Program-made: the position numbers and the translations under genes
Shown: positions 47,239 to 56,144 of the stretch, one piece after another
How positions within the stretch are numbered: the stretch's first letter is position 1
Layout of the letters: each line of letters begins with the position of its first letter
The notes under the pieces: generated by a model
Databases searched by the model: none
Seen by the model: the letters and a program-made list of their open reading frames with translations, nothing else
Told to the model about the DNA's origin: nothing
Assembly: GCA_016793095.1 (NCBI GenBank)
Contig: JAEUJQ010000032.1
Location: forward strand, 124,001-188,000
Reading direction: 5' to 3'
DNA from: Myxococcaceae bacterium
GTDB lineage: Bacteria; Myxococcota; Myxococcia; Myxococcales; Myxococcaceae
Length of the DNA: 64,000 nt

Positions 47239-48586
47239 GGAAGACTTCATCTTTACGCCGATCGTGCTCGCGGTGGGGCTCGCGATTCACGCCGTGGCGC
47301 TGAGAACGCACGACCGCGAGGAGGGGCGGTTGCTCACGCTCAGCTTCGCGTTCCACGTCGCCTCGAGCATCGGGCTGATCCTCGTCTACACCTACTACTA
47401 CACGGAGGGTGGCGACATGATCTCGTATCACCGTCTTGGCGTGCCGGTCGCCGAAGCGCTCCGATACGACTTCGAGGCCATGTCACCTGAGGTGGTCTCC
47501 CTGCTGCTCCAGCGCGAGCACCGCCTTCCCTTTGAGGTCCTCGACGGTTCGTCGACCGGCTCGATGCAGGCCGTGGCGATCATCCTCTCGTTCCTGCTCG
47601 GAAACTCGCTGTTCGCGAGCGCCGCCCTCATCGGCATCTTCTCCTACGTCTCGAAGGTCCTCGCGTTTCGCGCCCTGAAGCGTCACACAAGCCCGCCGTA
47701 TCATCGGCACCTGGGTCTTGCCCTCCTCCTCTCACCGAGCGGCGTGGTGTGGACCTCCGTTCTCCTCAAGGAGTCGGTCGTCATGGTGTTCATGGGCCCG
47801 TTCCTGCTCGCGGTCATCTGGCTCGTGGAGGGGCGGCGTTTGGCCCTCGCACTGACCCTCGCCGCGGCGAGCGGCGCCGCGATCTCCCTCTTCAAACCGT
47901 ATGTCTTGATGGCGCTCGTCGCGGGGGCCGCCAGCTGGATCCTCGTCGCTCGCGGTCTCCGCGATGGCCGGAGGCTCACCATACGGCCGCTCTACCTCGG
48001 GCTCGCAGCAGCCATCGCGGTGGGTGGCTTCGCAGGTGCAACTGCGTTCTTCCCCAAACTGACCCTCGACTCGGTTGGCGATTCGATGGCCTATCAGCGC
48101 CGAGTCGCAGGAGAGGTCGAGGGCGGGTCAAACTTCTCGCTCGAGGGCCCCGGGGTCGATCGGGACACCGAGAAGGGTCGCTCGCTCAGCGAACAACTCG
48201 CCCTGGCGCCACTCGCGCTCGTGACGGCCCTCTTCCGGCCATTCATCTTCGAGGCGCGCAAGGCGATGCAGCTGCTGAACGCACTCGAAATGACGTGGTT
48301 GCTCGTCCTCTTCGTGCAGGCCCTGAGGACCTCCGGTGTCGCGGCGAGCATCTCGCGTGTCCTCGCGTCGCCGGTGCTCTCGTTCTGCGTCGTCTTCACC
48401 CTGGTGCTCGCGCTCGGGACTGGACTCTCGACCGCCAACCTCGGTGCGCTTTCGCGTTACCGCGCGCCGATGATGCCCTTCTTCCTGTTCCTTCTGCTGG
48501 CGCTCCGTCAGCGGGCAACGGTCACCGAGCCGCCGGCTTCAGTGACGGAGCCACAAACGAATCGGGCGCCGCTGGTTCAGGCGTAG
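47237..48586 (+). CDS. Polytopic membrane protein of the polysaccharide locus, candidate polymerase
   Basis: 449 residues with about ten hydrophobic segments, from IVLAVGLAIHAVAL to FFLFLLLALRQRA, and a polar loop near residues 290-320. No named signature was recognised. Its position opposite the nucleotidyltransferase, with a WecA-like gene converging on it, would suit a Wzy-type polymerase, but hydrophobicity is the only direct evidence. The end overlaps the convergent WecA-like gene by 65 bp, a long tail-to-tail overlap. Confidence 0.65.
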   Translation: MEDFIFTPIVLAVGLAIHAVALRTHDREEGRLLTLSFAFHVASSIGLILVYTYYYTEGGDMISYHRLGVPVAEALRYDFEAMSPEVVSLLLQREHRLPFEVLDGSSTGSMQAVAIILSFLLGNSLFASAALIGIFSYVSKVLAFRALKRHTSPPYHRHLGLALLLSPSGVVWTSVLLKESVVMVFMGPFLLAVIWLVEGRRLALALTLAAASGAAISLFKPYVLMALVAGAASWILVARGLRDGRRLTIRPLYLGLAAAIAVGGFAGATAFFPKLTLDSVGDSMAYQRRVAGEVEGGSNFSLEGPGVDRDTEKGRSLSEQLALAPLALVTALFRPFIFEARKAMQLLNALEMTWLLVLFVQALRTSGVAASISRVLASPVLSFCVVFTLVLALGTGLSTANLGALSRYRAPMMPFFLFLLLALRQRATVTEPPASVTEPQTNRAPLVQA

Positions 48587-50045
48587 ACGCAACTGGGACG
48601 AGCGGGCTGCCGACGCGCTGAAGCGCGGTCCCGAGGACGTCAGTCACCAGCTGGAGCATGATGTCCATCTGCGGGGGAACATCGCCGTACTCGGAGCGCC
48701 ACGCGGCAACGAGCTCCAACCCGCTGCCAGGTCCCAGGACCGAGACTGCGGTGGTGGTGAGGTCGCGCTTTGCCATGTCCTCGTAGTCAGCCCCGACCCA
48801 GTGACGAACGCGTTGCTCGCCCTTGAGCAACTCGAGCGAATCGAATCGGGCTTCACGCGCCAACCATTCCATCACTTCGAAGACCCCGGCCTCGTCAGTG
48901 CGCCGGTCGAACTGAGCGGGGAGCTGCATGATGACTCTCCGCAGCCACTCAACATGCCGACTGTTGATGCGTTTCTTCTGCCTCGCGGCAACTGCCAGGT
49001 ACTCAAAGTACCCGATGAACCGGATCAACCCGAACAGCAGCGCGGAGACGCCCAGCACCGCCGCACCGACTTCCCAATTCCGGCCGAAGGCAATCGCGAT
49101 GGCTCCGATGCACAGCGCGACCGTCACTCCGTAGATGATGAGGACTGCGCGCCGGTGGGTGATGCCCATGTCGAGGAGCCGATGATGAATGTGGCCCCGG
49201 TCGGGCGAGAAGATGGGCCTCCGCTCGAGAAATCGCCTCACCATGGCCAGCAGGGTGTCGATGATTGGGACGCCCAGCGCGACGATGGGGACGGCGATCG
49301 AAACCGCTGCAGACGCCTTCTGAAGTGGTCCGGCGATGCTGCAGACGGCGAGGACGAACCCGAGGAAGTAGCTGCCTGAGTCGCCCATGAAGATGCGGGC
49401 GGGGTTGAAGTTGAAGAACAGGAAGCCCAGAACCGCGCCCGCGACGGTCGCCATGACCACGGCGACGAACGTGGTGCCCTGGAGGTAGGCCACGACGAAG
49501 TTGGTGACGCCGGCAAAGAAGACGACCCCTGCCGCAAGTCCGTCGAGACCGTCGATGAGGTTCACTGCGTTGATGATGCCGACGATCCAGAACACGGTGA
49601 TGGGGAGCGAGAACACTCCCATCGAGAAGGTCCCCAGAAGCGGAAGGTCGATAACGTCGATCCGGAATCCGAAGGACCACGCGATGGCGGCGGCGAGAAT
49701 CTGCACCATCAACTTGTGGAGGGCGCGGACCGACTTGAAGTCGTCGACCGCACCGAGGCTGAACATGACTGTACTTCCAACCAGCAGCCCCAGGCCCCGC
49801 CACTCTTCCGCTGCGTCGAAGAGGGCGCCCACCGGCCCGAAGACCACGGTGCCGATGATGGTGACCATCGCGGCGCCGAAGATCGCCAGTCCGCCAAGCC
49901 GCGGGATGACCTGGCCGTGAATGTGCCGACCGCCAGGAGTCGAAACGATGTTGAAGTGAAAGGCGAGACGCCGGGCGAACGGGGTCAGCACCGCCGCCGC
50001 GACAGCCGCCACCACGAAGCTGGTCACGTAGCTCTGCATCACCAC
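48522..50045 (-). CDS. WecA/MraY-type undecaprenyl-phosphate sugar-1-phosphate transferase
   Basis: 507 residues. The first about 350 are a WecA-like transferase: multiple membrane segments, VDDFKSV (catalytic Asp pair), NLIDGLDGLAAG, FMGDSGSYFLGF and the GHIHHRLLDMG motif that marks GlcNAc-1-phosphate-type enzymes. About 150 more residues follow (WLRRVIMQLPAQFDRRTDE onward) that normal family members lack; this extra cytoplasmic domain looks GAF/sensor-like but is not assigned. The enzyme starts the lipid-linked repeat unit. Start codons at 50045 or 50039 are equally plausible. Confidence 0.85.
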   Translation of the reverse strand: MVMQSYVTSFVVAAVAAAVLTPFARRLAFHFNIVSTPGGRHIHGQVIPRLGGLAIFGAAMVTIIGTVVFGPVGALFDAAEEWRGLGLLVGSTVMFSLGAVDDFKSVRALHKLMVQILAAAIAWSFGFRIDVIDLPLLGTFSMGVFSLPITVFWIVGIINAVNLIDGLDGLAAGVVFFAGVTNFVVAYLQGTTFVAVVMATVAGAVLGFLFFNFNPARIFMGDSGSYFLGFVLAVCSIAGPLQKASAAVSIAVPIVALGVPIIDTLLAMVRRFLERRPIFSPDRGHIHHRLLDMGITHRRAVLIIYGVTVALCIGAIAIAFGRNWEVGAAVLGVSALLFGLIRFIGYFEYLAVAARQKKRINSRHVEWLRRVIMQLPAQFDRRTDEAGVFEVMEWLAREARFDSLELLKGEQRVRHWVGADYEDMAKRDLTTTAVSVLGPGSGLELVAAWRSEYGDVPPQMDIMLQLVTDVLGTALQRVGSPLVPVASTPEPAAPDSFVAPSLKPAAR

Positions 50046-50135
50046 CCCGACTTCCGGCTCAGTCCCCTCACCTGACCGCGCCGTTCACGCCGCGGGCACC
50101 GTACATGAGCCCACCGCTGTTCCGCCAGTCACACC

Positions 50136-51266
50136 TCAGCGACTCGCGCTTCGCAACCGCTCGTAGAGATTGAGGTGGGCGCGCAGGACCGCTTGCTCGT
50201 CGAAGCGCTCCTCTGCGAGCCGCCGCGCTTCCTTTGCCAGGCGCTGACGCTCCTGCGGGTCATCCACCAGCCGGATGATGGCCCTCGCGAGCGCCGCTGA
50301 GTCTTTCACCGGGAAGAGCACGCCCGCCCGTCCTCCATCGACCGCGTCCCGACAGCCGGGCGCATCGGTTGTGAGCAGGGCCCGTCCCACCGCGGCCGCC
50401 TCCAGGAGCGCCTTGGGCATGCCCTCTCGATACGATGGGAGACAAACCAGTGTGGCCTGCCCAAATGCGGCAGCCATGTCACGCTGATGGCCCCACCACT
50501 CGACGACCCCCTCACTTCGCCAGCGTTCGACCTCTTCGAGGGTAACGGCGGCTGGATTGCCGGGATCCAGCCCTCCGGCGAGCACGAACCGGACGCCGGG
50601 CCTGTTCGCTCGCACCGCACGTGCGGCGTCTACGAACTCCACGACGCCCTTGTCTCTCAAGAGCCTCGCGGGAAGCATCACGACCGGAGGTCCTTCGGGC
50701 TCGGGCGCCACTCGAAAGCGGGTCAAATCGACGCCGCTCCCGCGAATCTTCACGACGTCAGCGCGATCGAGCGCTCCAAATCGCCGAAGATCGGCTTCGT
50801 CGTCGTCGTTCTGGAGCACGACCACGGACCGTGGCGTCGACAGCGCCATGCGGTAGGCGGCCGCGATCGCACGTCGTCTCAGCGCGGCCAGAGGACCCTG
50901 CGCCAGGAAGACGTAGCCGAAGCCCGAGACCGCGTTCACGACCGCCGTTCTTCGAACGACACGTGCAGCCGCACTGCCGTAGAGAACGGGCTTGATGGTC
51001 ACGTGGTGCGCGATGTCCGGCTGCAGGCGGGCGTAGTGCCACACCAGCGCCGCAACCGAGCTCGCCTCAGTCGCGGGCCCCTGGCCCTTCCGATCGAGCC
51101 GCCAGCGATGCACCTCGACGCCGAGTCGCTCGAGGTCCCCAACCCCAGAGCCATCGGGCGTGATCGCGTGCACGTCGTAGCCCGCGGCGCGGGCGCCCCG
51201 CACCAGGACGAGCCGATGGGACACAAGGAAGTCGGGGTTGTTCACGACGAAGACGAGGCGGGTCAT
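50136..51266 (-). CDS. Family-4 glycosyltransferase
   Basis: 376 residues. N-terminal VFVVNNPDFLVSHRLVL and VHAITPDGSGVGDLERLG are typical of the WbpX/RfaB-like GT4 start; the C-terminal part has MLPARLLRDKGVVEFVDAA, CLPSYREGMPKALLEAAAVGRALLTTDAPGCR (EX7E donor site) and VLFPVKDSAALA. Resembles galactosyl- or N-acetylhexosaminyltransferases that follow the initiating transferase. It is followed, across a 90-bp gap, by the WecA-like gene and diverges from the methyltransferase at 51427. Confidence 0.88.
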   Translation of the reverse strand: MTRLVFVVNNPDFLVSHRLVLVRGARAAGYDVHAITPDGSGVGDLERLGVEVHRWRLDRKGQGPATEASSVAALVWHYARLQPDIAHHVTIKPVLYGSAAARVVRRTAVVNAVSGFGYVFLAQGPLAALRRRAIAAAYRMALSTPRSVVVLQNDDDEADLRRFGALDRADVVKIRGSGVDLTRFRVAPEPEGPPVVMLPARLLRDKGVVEFVDAARAVRANRPGVRFVLAGGLDPGNPAAVTLEEVERWRSEGVVEWWGHQRDMAAAFGQATLVCLPSYREGMPKALLEAAAVGRALLTTDAPGCRDAVDGGRAGVLFPVKDSAALARAIIRLVDDPQERQRLAKEARRLAEERFDEQAVLRAHLNLYERLRSASR

Positions 51267-51426
51267 CGGATCGCCTCGTGCTACAGCGCGTCCCCATTCG
51301 CATCAACCCACGAACACCTGTGGCGTCCTCTTCCCCGGCCCACGGCTGAGCGCCGAGCCACCGCATTCGTCTCACCTCGTTGGCGGTGAGAGCCTGAGAC
51401 GGAAGCGTGCTAGGCGTTCGACCTGT

Positions 51427-52254
51427 ATGAGCAACCTCGACGAGCGCACGGTCGCAGGCTTCGGCGAAGAGTGGTCGCGGTTCGACCAGCAGCAGGTACC
51501 CGAGCAGGAACTTGAACGGCTCTTCTCGGAGTACTTCTCCGAGTTCCCATGGGCCCGGCTGCCCGCTGACGCGGTGGGCTTCGACATGGGCTGCGGCAGT
51601 GGCCGATGGGCCCGCTTCGTCGCTCCTCGAGTTGGCACCCTTCATTGCATCGACGCGAGCGATGCTGCCCTTTCAGTTGCCAGAGGCGCACTCGCGCAGG
51701 CGCCGAACGTCCAGTTTCACCGAGCGAGCGTGGGTGAACTTCACTTCCCCGCGGCCAGCATGGACTTCGGATACTCGTTGGGCGTGTTGCATCACGTGCC
51801 CGATACCGCCGCAGCCATCGCCGCATGTGCACGACTGCTGAAGCCTGGCGCGCCCCTCCTTCTGTACCTCTACTACCGGTTCGACAACCGCCCCACCTGG
51901 TTCCGAAAACTCTGGGAGCTCAGCGACCTCGGGCGTCGCGCCATCTCGAAGTTGCCGCTTGAGCGACGACACCTCGTCACAGACGTCATCGCAGCGTCGG
52001 TGTACTGGCCGCTCGCCCGCGGAGCCCAGCGCCTGGAACGGCTCGGAGTCGATGTCTCGACCGTGCCGCTCGCGGCCTACCGGGACAAGTCGTTCTACAC
52101 CATGCGAACGGACGCGCTTGACCGGTTTGGAACGGGCCTCGAGCAGCGATTCACGCGCCTGGAGATCGAATCGATGATGCGAGCAGCGGGGCTCGAACGC
52201 ATTCGCTTCCGCGACGGCGTCCCGTTCTGGTGCGCGGTCGGCTTCCGGGCCTAG
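51427..52254 (+). CDS. Class I SAM-dependent methyltransferase
   Basis: 275 residues from ATG 51427; longer in-frame readings have unrelated N-termini. Motif I is VGFDMGCGSGRWA, then CIDASDAAL, VQFHRASVGELHF and DFGYSLGVLHHVPD. It is followed 3 bp later by a glycosyltransferase, so it probably methylates a sugar of the same polymer. The 160-bp divergent gap upstream is the only intergenic space before the next leftward gene. Confidence 0.82.
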   Translation: MSNLDERTVAGFGEEWSRFDQQQVPEQELERLFSEYFSEFPWARLPADAVGFDMGCGSGRWARFVAPRVGTLHCIDASDAALSVARGALAQAPNVQFHRASVGELHFPAASMDFGYSLGVLHHVPDTAAAIAACARLLKPGAPLLLYLYYRFDNRPTWFRKLWELSDLGRRAISKLPLERRHLVTDVIAASVYWPLARGAQRLERLGVDVSTVPLAAYRDKSFYTMRTDALDRFGTGLEQRFTRLEIESMMRAAGLERIRFRDGVPFWCAVGFRA

Positions 52255-52257
52255 CCC

Positions 52258-53340
52258 ATGCGTGTCCTGTTCCTGTCGCTCCAGGAGCACGGTCGCTCCC
52301 CGGGTCAGCGTTACCGCGTCGAAGCCTTCGAACCCGCCCTCCGCGCGGCGGGCATCGAGCTCATCGAACGCCCCGTCCTCTCCGCCGACGACCTGCGTGT
52401 CTTCTATGGCGCCGCGTCGCTCGCAGCCAAGGCCCGCATCGGGCTGCAGGCGCTTCTTCGGCGTGCAGCGAGCGTCCGCCCTCGCCTGCGCTCGCGCCCC
52501 GACGTCGTTCTCGTGCAGCGCGAGGCCTTCTTCCTCCTTGGCGGCTGGAGCGAGTGGCTCGCTTCGCTTCAGGCCCCCATCGTCTACGACTTCGACGACG
52601 CCATCTGGATCCACGCCGTCTCAGAGGCCAACCGCCGCTTCGCCTTCCTCAAGAACGTCGAGAAGATCCCCCGCATCGTCGGCCTGGCCCACACCGTCAT
52701 CGCCGGCAACGACTACCTCGCGACCTGGGCCCGCCAACACTCGCGCAACGTTCACGTCATCCCCACCTGCGTCGACACGGACCTGTGGCGCCCTGCCCCG
52801 AGGCCGACCGGTGCCCCCGTCACCATCGGCTGGAGCGGAAGCCCCTCGACGCTCGAGCACTACAAGCTCGTCCTCCCCGGGCTGCGGCGGGTGAAGGCGC
52901 GGTACGGCGAGCGCGTGCGCTTCCGGCTCATGGGCGCGCCAGCCTTCCGCGATGACGCCCTCGGTCTCGTCGGCGAAGCCTGGAGCGAGTCGGCCGAGAT
53001 CCCCTTCCTCCAGCAGATGGACATTGGCCTCATGCCTCTGCCCGATGACGAGTGGACCCGGGGCAAGTGCGGGCTCAAAGGCCTGACGTCGATGGCAGCC
53101 GGCGCGGCAACCGTGATGTCTCCCGTCGGCGTGAACACGACCATCGTCACGCACGGGCTCACGGGCCTCCACGCGTCGACGGAAGCCGAGTGGGTCGAGT
53201 GTCTGTCGAAGCTCGTCGACGACGACTCACTCCGCCGTCGGCTCGGTGAAGCAGGACGCGCGCGCGTGGTCGAGGGCTACTCGGTCGAACGCTGGTCGCC
53301 GGAGCTGATCAAGCTGCTCCAGGCCGCCGCGCGCCGCTGA
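52258..53340 (+). CDS. Family-4-like glycosyltransferase
   Basis: 360 residues. Motif order matches the gene at 39626: VYDFDDAIWIH, VIAGNDYLA, VIPTCVDT, GWSGSPSTL, then DEWTRGKCGLKGLTSMAAGAA and GVNTTIVTHGLTG. Cytoplasmic transferase of the lipid-linked repeat unit. It is paired with the upstream methyltransferase and ends 7 bp from the convergent ftsY gene, marking the right edge of the polysaccharide locus. Confidence 0.85.
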   Translation: MRVLFLSLQEHGRSPGQRYRVEAFEPALRAAGIELIERPVLSADDLRVFYGAASLAAKARIGLQALLRRAASVRPRLRSRPDVVLVQREAFFLLGGWSEWLASLQAPIVYDFDDAIWIHAVSEANRRFAFLKNVEKIPRIVGLAHTVIAGNDYLATWARQHSRNVHVIPTCVDTDLWRPAPRPTGAPVTIGWSGSPSTLEHYKLVLPGLRRVKARYGERVRFRLMGAPAFRDDALGLVGEAWSESAEIPFLQQMDIGLMPLPDDEWTRGKCGLKGLTSMAAGAATVMSPVGVNTTIVTHGLTGLHASTEAEWVECLSKLVDDDSLRRRLGEAGRARVVEGYSVERWSPELIKLLQAAARR

Positions 53341-53347
53341 GACTCAC

Positions 53348-54802
53348 TCACTCGAACAGTGCCTCGACGAACTCCTTCGGTTCGAACTTTCTCAAATCCG
53401 CCACCTTCTCCCCCACCCCCGCCCAGGCCACCGGCACCTTCAGCTCGTCACAGATCCCGATGATCACCCCACCCTTCGCCGTCCCATCGAGCTTCGTCAG
53501 CGCGATCGACGTGATCCCCACCGCCTCCTGAAACTGCTTCGCCTGCGCGATCGCGTTCTGCCCCATCGTCGAGTCCAGCACGAGCAGCACCTCGTGCGGC
53601 GCGCCCGGCAGCGCCTTCTCGGCCACCCGCTTCACCTTCTTCAGCTCCTCCATCAGGTTCGCCTTCGTGTGGAGCCGCCCCGCCGTGTCGGCGATCACGA
53701 GGTCGGCCCCCACGTCCTTCGCGCGCTTGATCGCCTCGAACACCACGCTCGCCGGGTCCGACTCCTCCTTCCCCTTCACCAGCTCGGCCCCCGCCCGCTC
53801 CGCCCACACGTCGAGCTGCTCCGTCGCCGCCGCGCGGAACGTGTCGCCCGCCCCCAGCACCACCTTCTTCCCCTCAGCCTTCGCCTTCGCCGCCAGCTTG
53901 CCGATGGTCGTCGTCTTCCCCGCCCCGTTCACCCCCACCACCATGATCACGTGCGGCGGCCCGCCTCCTCCGAGCGCCGTGTTCGCCTTCAGCGACACGA
54001 TCCGCTCCACCTCCTTGCGGATCACGCCCTTCAGCTTCTCCGCCGAGTCGAGCTCCTTCGCCTTCGCCTTGTCCCGCGCCACCTCCACCAGCGACGACGC
54101 CGTCTTCACCCCGATGTCCGCCGTGAAGAGCACCTCCTCGAGGTCGGCCAGCACCTTCTCGTCGATCGTCTTCGGCCCGCCGCCGAACAGCCCGTTCAGC
54201 TTCGCCATGAAGCCTTCGGACCTCGTCTTCGCGAGCCCCGCCGCCAGCGTCGCCCCCGCCTCGGCCTCGATCTTCGCCTTCGCCGCCGCCTCGGCCTGGC
54301 GCTTCGCCTCCGCCGCCGCCTCCGCCGCGCGCCGCTGCTCCTCCGCCGCGAGCCGCTCCGCCTCCTCGCGCTCCCGCTTCCGCCGCTCCTTCTCCTCGGC
54401 CTCCGCCTGCTTCTGCGCGCGGTACGCCTCCTTCTTGAGCTCCTCCTCCTTCGCCTTGAGCGCCTGCGCCTCGGCCGAGCCCTTCTCCAGCGCCTCCCGC
54501 TCGGCCTTCAGCCGCTCCGCCTCGAGCCGCCGCGCCTCGGCCTCGGCCTTCGCCTTCGCCTCCGCCTCCGACGGCGGCAGCTCCACCTTCGGCAGCGCGG
54601 GCTTCTCGAGCGCCGGCTCCACCTTCGTCTGCGACGGCAGCGTCGGCGGGGGCGGCGTCGTCGTCGCGCGGCCCTTCGCCAGCATCTTCCGCACGACCAG
54701 CAGGAGGAGGACGAGGAACCCCACCCCCAGCACCACCGAGATGGCGGTGCCCACAGCGCTCCCGTCAGGAGCAGGCGCAACGTCGGCCAGGACCAGCGTC
54801 AT
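53348..54802 (-). CDS. ftsY: Signal recognition particle receptor FtsY
   Basis: 484 residues from ATG 54802. An N-terminal membrane segment (TAISVVLGVGFLVLLLLVV, about 18-40) is followed by a Lys/Ala/Glu-rich coiled region of about 130 residues, then the NG GTPase domain: VVGVNGAGKTTTIGKLA (G1), DTFRAAATEQL, DTAGRLHTK (G3) and LTKLDGTAKGG (G4). It receives SRP-ribosome complexes at the membrane for co-translational insertion. A true membrane helix plus long linker differs from E. coli FtsY, whose anchor is amphipathic. Confidence 0.95.
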   Translation of the reverse strand: MTLVLADVAPAPDGSAVGTAISVVLGVGFLVLLLLVVRKMLAKGRATTTPPPPTLPSQTKVEPALEKPALPKVELPPSEAEAKAKAEAEARRLEAERLKAEREALEKGSAEAQALKAKEEELKKEAYRAQKQAEAEEKERRKREREEAERLAAEEQRRAAEAAAEAKRQAEAAAKAKIEAEAGATLAAGLAKTRSEGFMAKLNGLFGGGPKTIDEKVLADLEEVLFTADIGVKTASSLVEVARDKAKAKELDSAEKLKGVIRKEVERIVSLKANTALGGGGPPHVIMVVGVNGAGKTTTIGKLAAKAKAEGKKVVLGAGDTFRAAATEQLDVWAERAGAELVKGKEESDPASVVFEAIKRAKDVGADLVIADTAGRLHTKANLMEELKKVKRVAEKALPGAPHEVLLVLDSTMGQNAIAQAKQFQEAVGITSIALTKLDGTAKGGVIIGICDELKVPVAWAGVGEKVADLRKFEPKEFVEALFE

Positions 54803-54892
54803 GATGGCCCCGGCTCTACCACGCAGCGCCGCGCTCCCAAGCACGTTCCACGCTGGCGCTCCCCCGACGGCTTGTGTACGCACCGCCTCGCC

Positions 54893-55438
54893 ATGCGCTC
54901 CCTGCTCGTCGCCGCCTGCGTCTCGCTCACGGCCTGCATCGTGCCCGCCCCCACCGCCGAGGGCACCCAGGCCTCGAAGCCCCGCCCGCCCGCCGCGCCC
55001 CCGCAGGAGTTCAAGAGCGGGGCGAACTTCGGAGACGCCGTCGAGCTCTCCTCCACCATCCTCGCGCCCGGCAGCGCCACCGCCGGAGACACCGTGCGCG
55101 TCGGCTTCAACTTCAAGGTGCTCAAGCAGATGGACGTCGACTACATGATCTTCGTCCACGTCGAAGACGTCGACGGCCGCGTCGACCGCCTCAACATCGA
55201 CCACGCCCCCGTGCGCGGCACCCGCCCCACCTCGAAGTGGACCGTCGGCGAGACCGTGCGCGACGAGTTCGAGATCCCCATCCCTCCGCAGATGCCCGTG
55301 CGCGGCCTCAACGTGCTCATGGGCTTCTGGGACCCGAAGACCGACGCCCGCCTGCCGCTCGTGAACAAAGACGTCATCCCCAACGACGGCAACAACCGCA
55401 TCATGGCGGCGCGGTTCCAGGTCACGCCCAACCAGTGA
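54893..55438 (+). CDS. Small lipoprotein of unknown function
   Basis: 181 residues from ATG 54893. Lipoprotein signal MRSLLVAACVSLTAC (Cys15), then a Pro-rich spacer and a single beta-rich domain containing VGFNFKVLKQMDVDYMIFVHVEDVDGR. I do not recognise the family, though this type of domain resembles the anchor-type immunoglobulin-like domains of other myxobacterial lipoproteins. It diverges from ftsY across 90 bp and precedes the second vapBC locus. Confidence 0.75.
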   Translation: MRSLLVAACVSLTACIVPAPTAEGTQASKPRPPAAPPQEFKSGANFGDAVELSSTILAPGSATAGDTVRVGFNFKVLKQMDVDYMIFVHVEDVDGRVDRLNIDHAPVRGTRPTSKWTVGETVRDEFEIPIPPQMPVRGLNVLMGFWDPKTDARLPLVNKDVIPNDGNNRIMAARFQVTPNQ

Positions 55439-55450
55439 GGCCGCCACGGC

Positions 55451-55479
55451 TTGACACGGAATTCGTGCACACGAATAAT
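55451..55479 (+). promoter_or_regulatory. Consensus sigma-70-type promoter of the second vapBC
   Basis: TTGACA at 55451-55456, a 17-bp spacer, and AATAAT at 55474-55479. The predicted start is near 55486-55487, the first base of the vapB ATG, so the mRNA may be leaderless; no Shine-Dalgarno-like sequence precedes the ATG. This is the cleanest promoter in the window. Confidence 0.75.
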
Positions 55480-55485
55480 TTCCGT
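55456..55485. promoter_or_regulatory. Nested inverted repeats over the vapBC promoter
   Basis: ATTCGTG-CA-CACGAAT (55461-55476) is a perfect 7+2+7 inverted repeat between the -35 and -10 elements. An outer pair, ACGGAA (55456-55461) and TTCCGT (55480-55485), surrounds it. This placement suits repression by the VapB ribbon-helix-helix protein. Confidence 0.6.
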
Positions 55486-55486
55486 C

Positions 55487-55717
55487 ATGAATCTGACGGT
55501 TTCAGTCGATGAGCGGGTCGTGGACCGGGCCCGGCAGGTCGCGCTCCGGCAGGGCACCAGCCTCAACGCGCTGGTCCGCACCTACCTCGAAGGCCTCGCT
55601 GGAGTGCGTTCGCCAGCCCAGATTGCCGCCGACCTCAGAGCCCAATGGGCCAGCTCCAGCGGCGATTCGCAGGGGGCTCCCTTGCGACGAGAGGACGCGT
55701 ACGACGGGCGGACCTGA
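55487..55717 (+). CDS. vapB: Ribbon-helix-helix antitoxin (VapB family)
   Basis: 76 residues from ATG 55487. MNLTVSVDERVVDRARQVAL with TSLNALVRTYLEGL forms the ribbon-helix-helix DNA-binding fold. The tail from about residue 45 (QWASSSGDSQG...) would bind the toxin. The start is fixed by the promoter position and by the loss of the family pattern in the longer reading. Stop and vapC start overlap as TGATG. Confidence 0.85.
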   Translation: MNLTVSVDERVVDRARQVALRQGTSLNALVRTYLEGLAGVRSPAQIAADLRAQWASSSGDSQGAPLRREDAYDGRT

Positions 55718-56136
55718 TGGACCGGACGTTCCTCGACACCAACGTCCTGCTCTACGCCGACGATGCGTCCGCGGGGGCGAAGACCACCAGAGCGCGTGAC
55801 GGGGTCGCTGAGCTGGCGGCCTCCGGGCGGGCGGTCGTCTCGACCCAGGTCCTGCAGGAGTTCTTCGTCATCGCCACGAAGAAGTTGAGGCTGCCGGCGG
55901 CAGTGGCGCGGCAGCGCGTCGAGACCTTCGCCGCCCTCGAGGTGGTCCTCATTCAGACCGACCTCATCCTGGGTGCCATCGATCTTCACCGCCTCCATTC
56001 ACTCTCGTTCTGGGACGCGCTCATCATCCGCGCCGCGTCCGCCGCCGGCTGCACCCGATTGTGGAGCGAGGACCTCCAGCACGGCCGCACCCTCGAGGGC
56101 GTGCGCATCGAGAACCCGTTCCTCACTCAGCCGTAG
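55717..56136 (+). CDS. vapC: PIN-domain ribonuclease toxin (VapC family)
   Basis: 139 residues from ATG 55717. PIN active-site residues: Asp7 (FLDTNVLLYA), Glu48 (STQVLQEFF), Asp100 (SFWDALIIRAA) and Glu118/Asp119 (LWSEDLQHG). It cleaves RNA when free of VapB. It is unlike the first VapC in length and motif context (for example RTFLDTNV versus RVPDVNV), so the two loci were acquired independently. Confidence 0.9.
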   Translation: MDRTFLDTNVLLYADDASAGAKTTRARDGVAELAASGRAVVSTQVLQEFFVIATKKLRLPAAVARQRVETFAALEVVLIQTDLILGAIDLHRLHSLSFWDALIIRAASAAGCTRLWSEDLQHGRTLEGVRIENPFLTQP

Positions 56137-56144
56137 GCCCTCGG

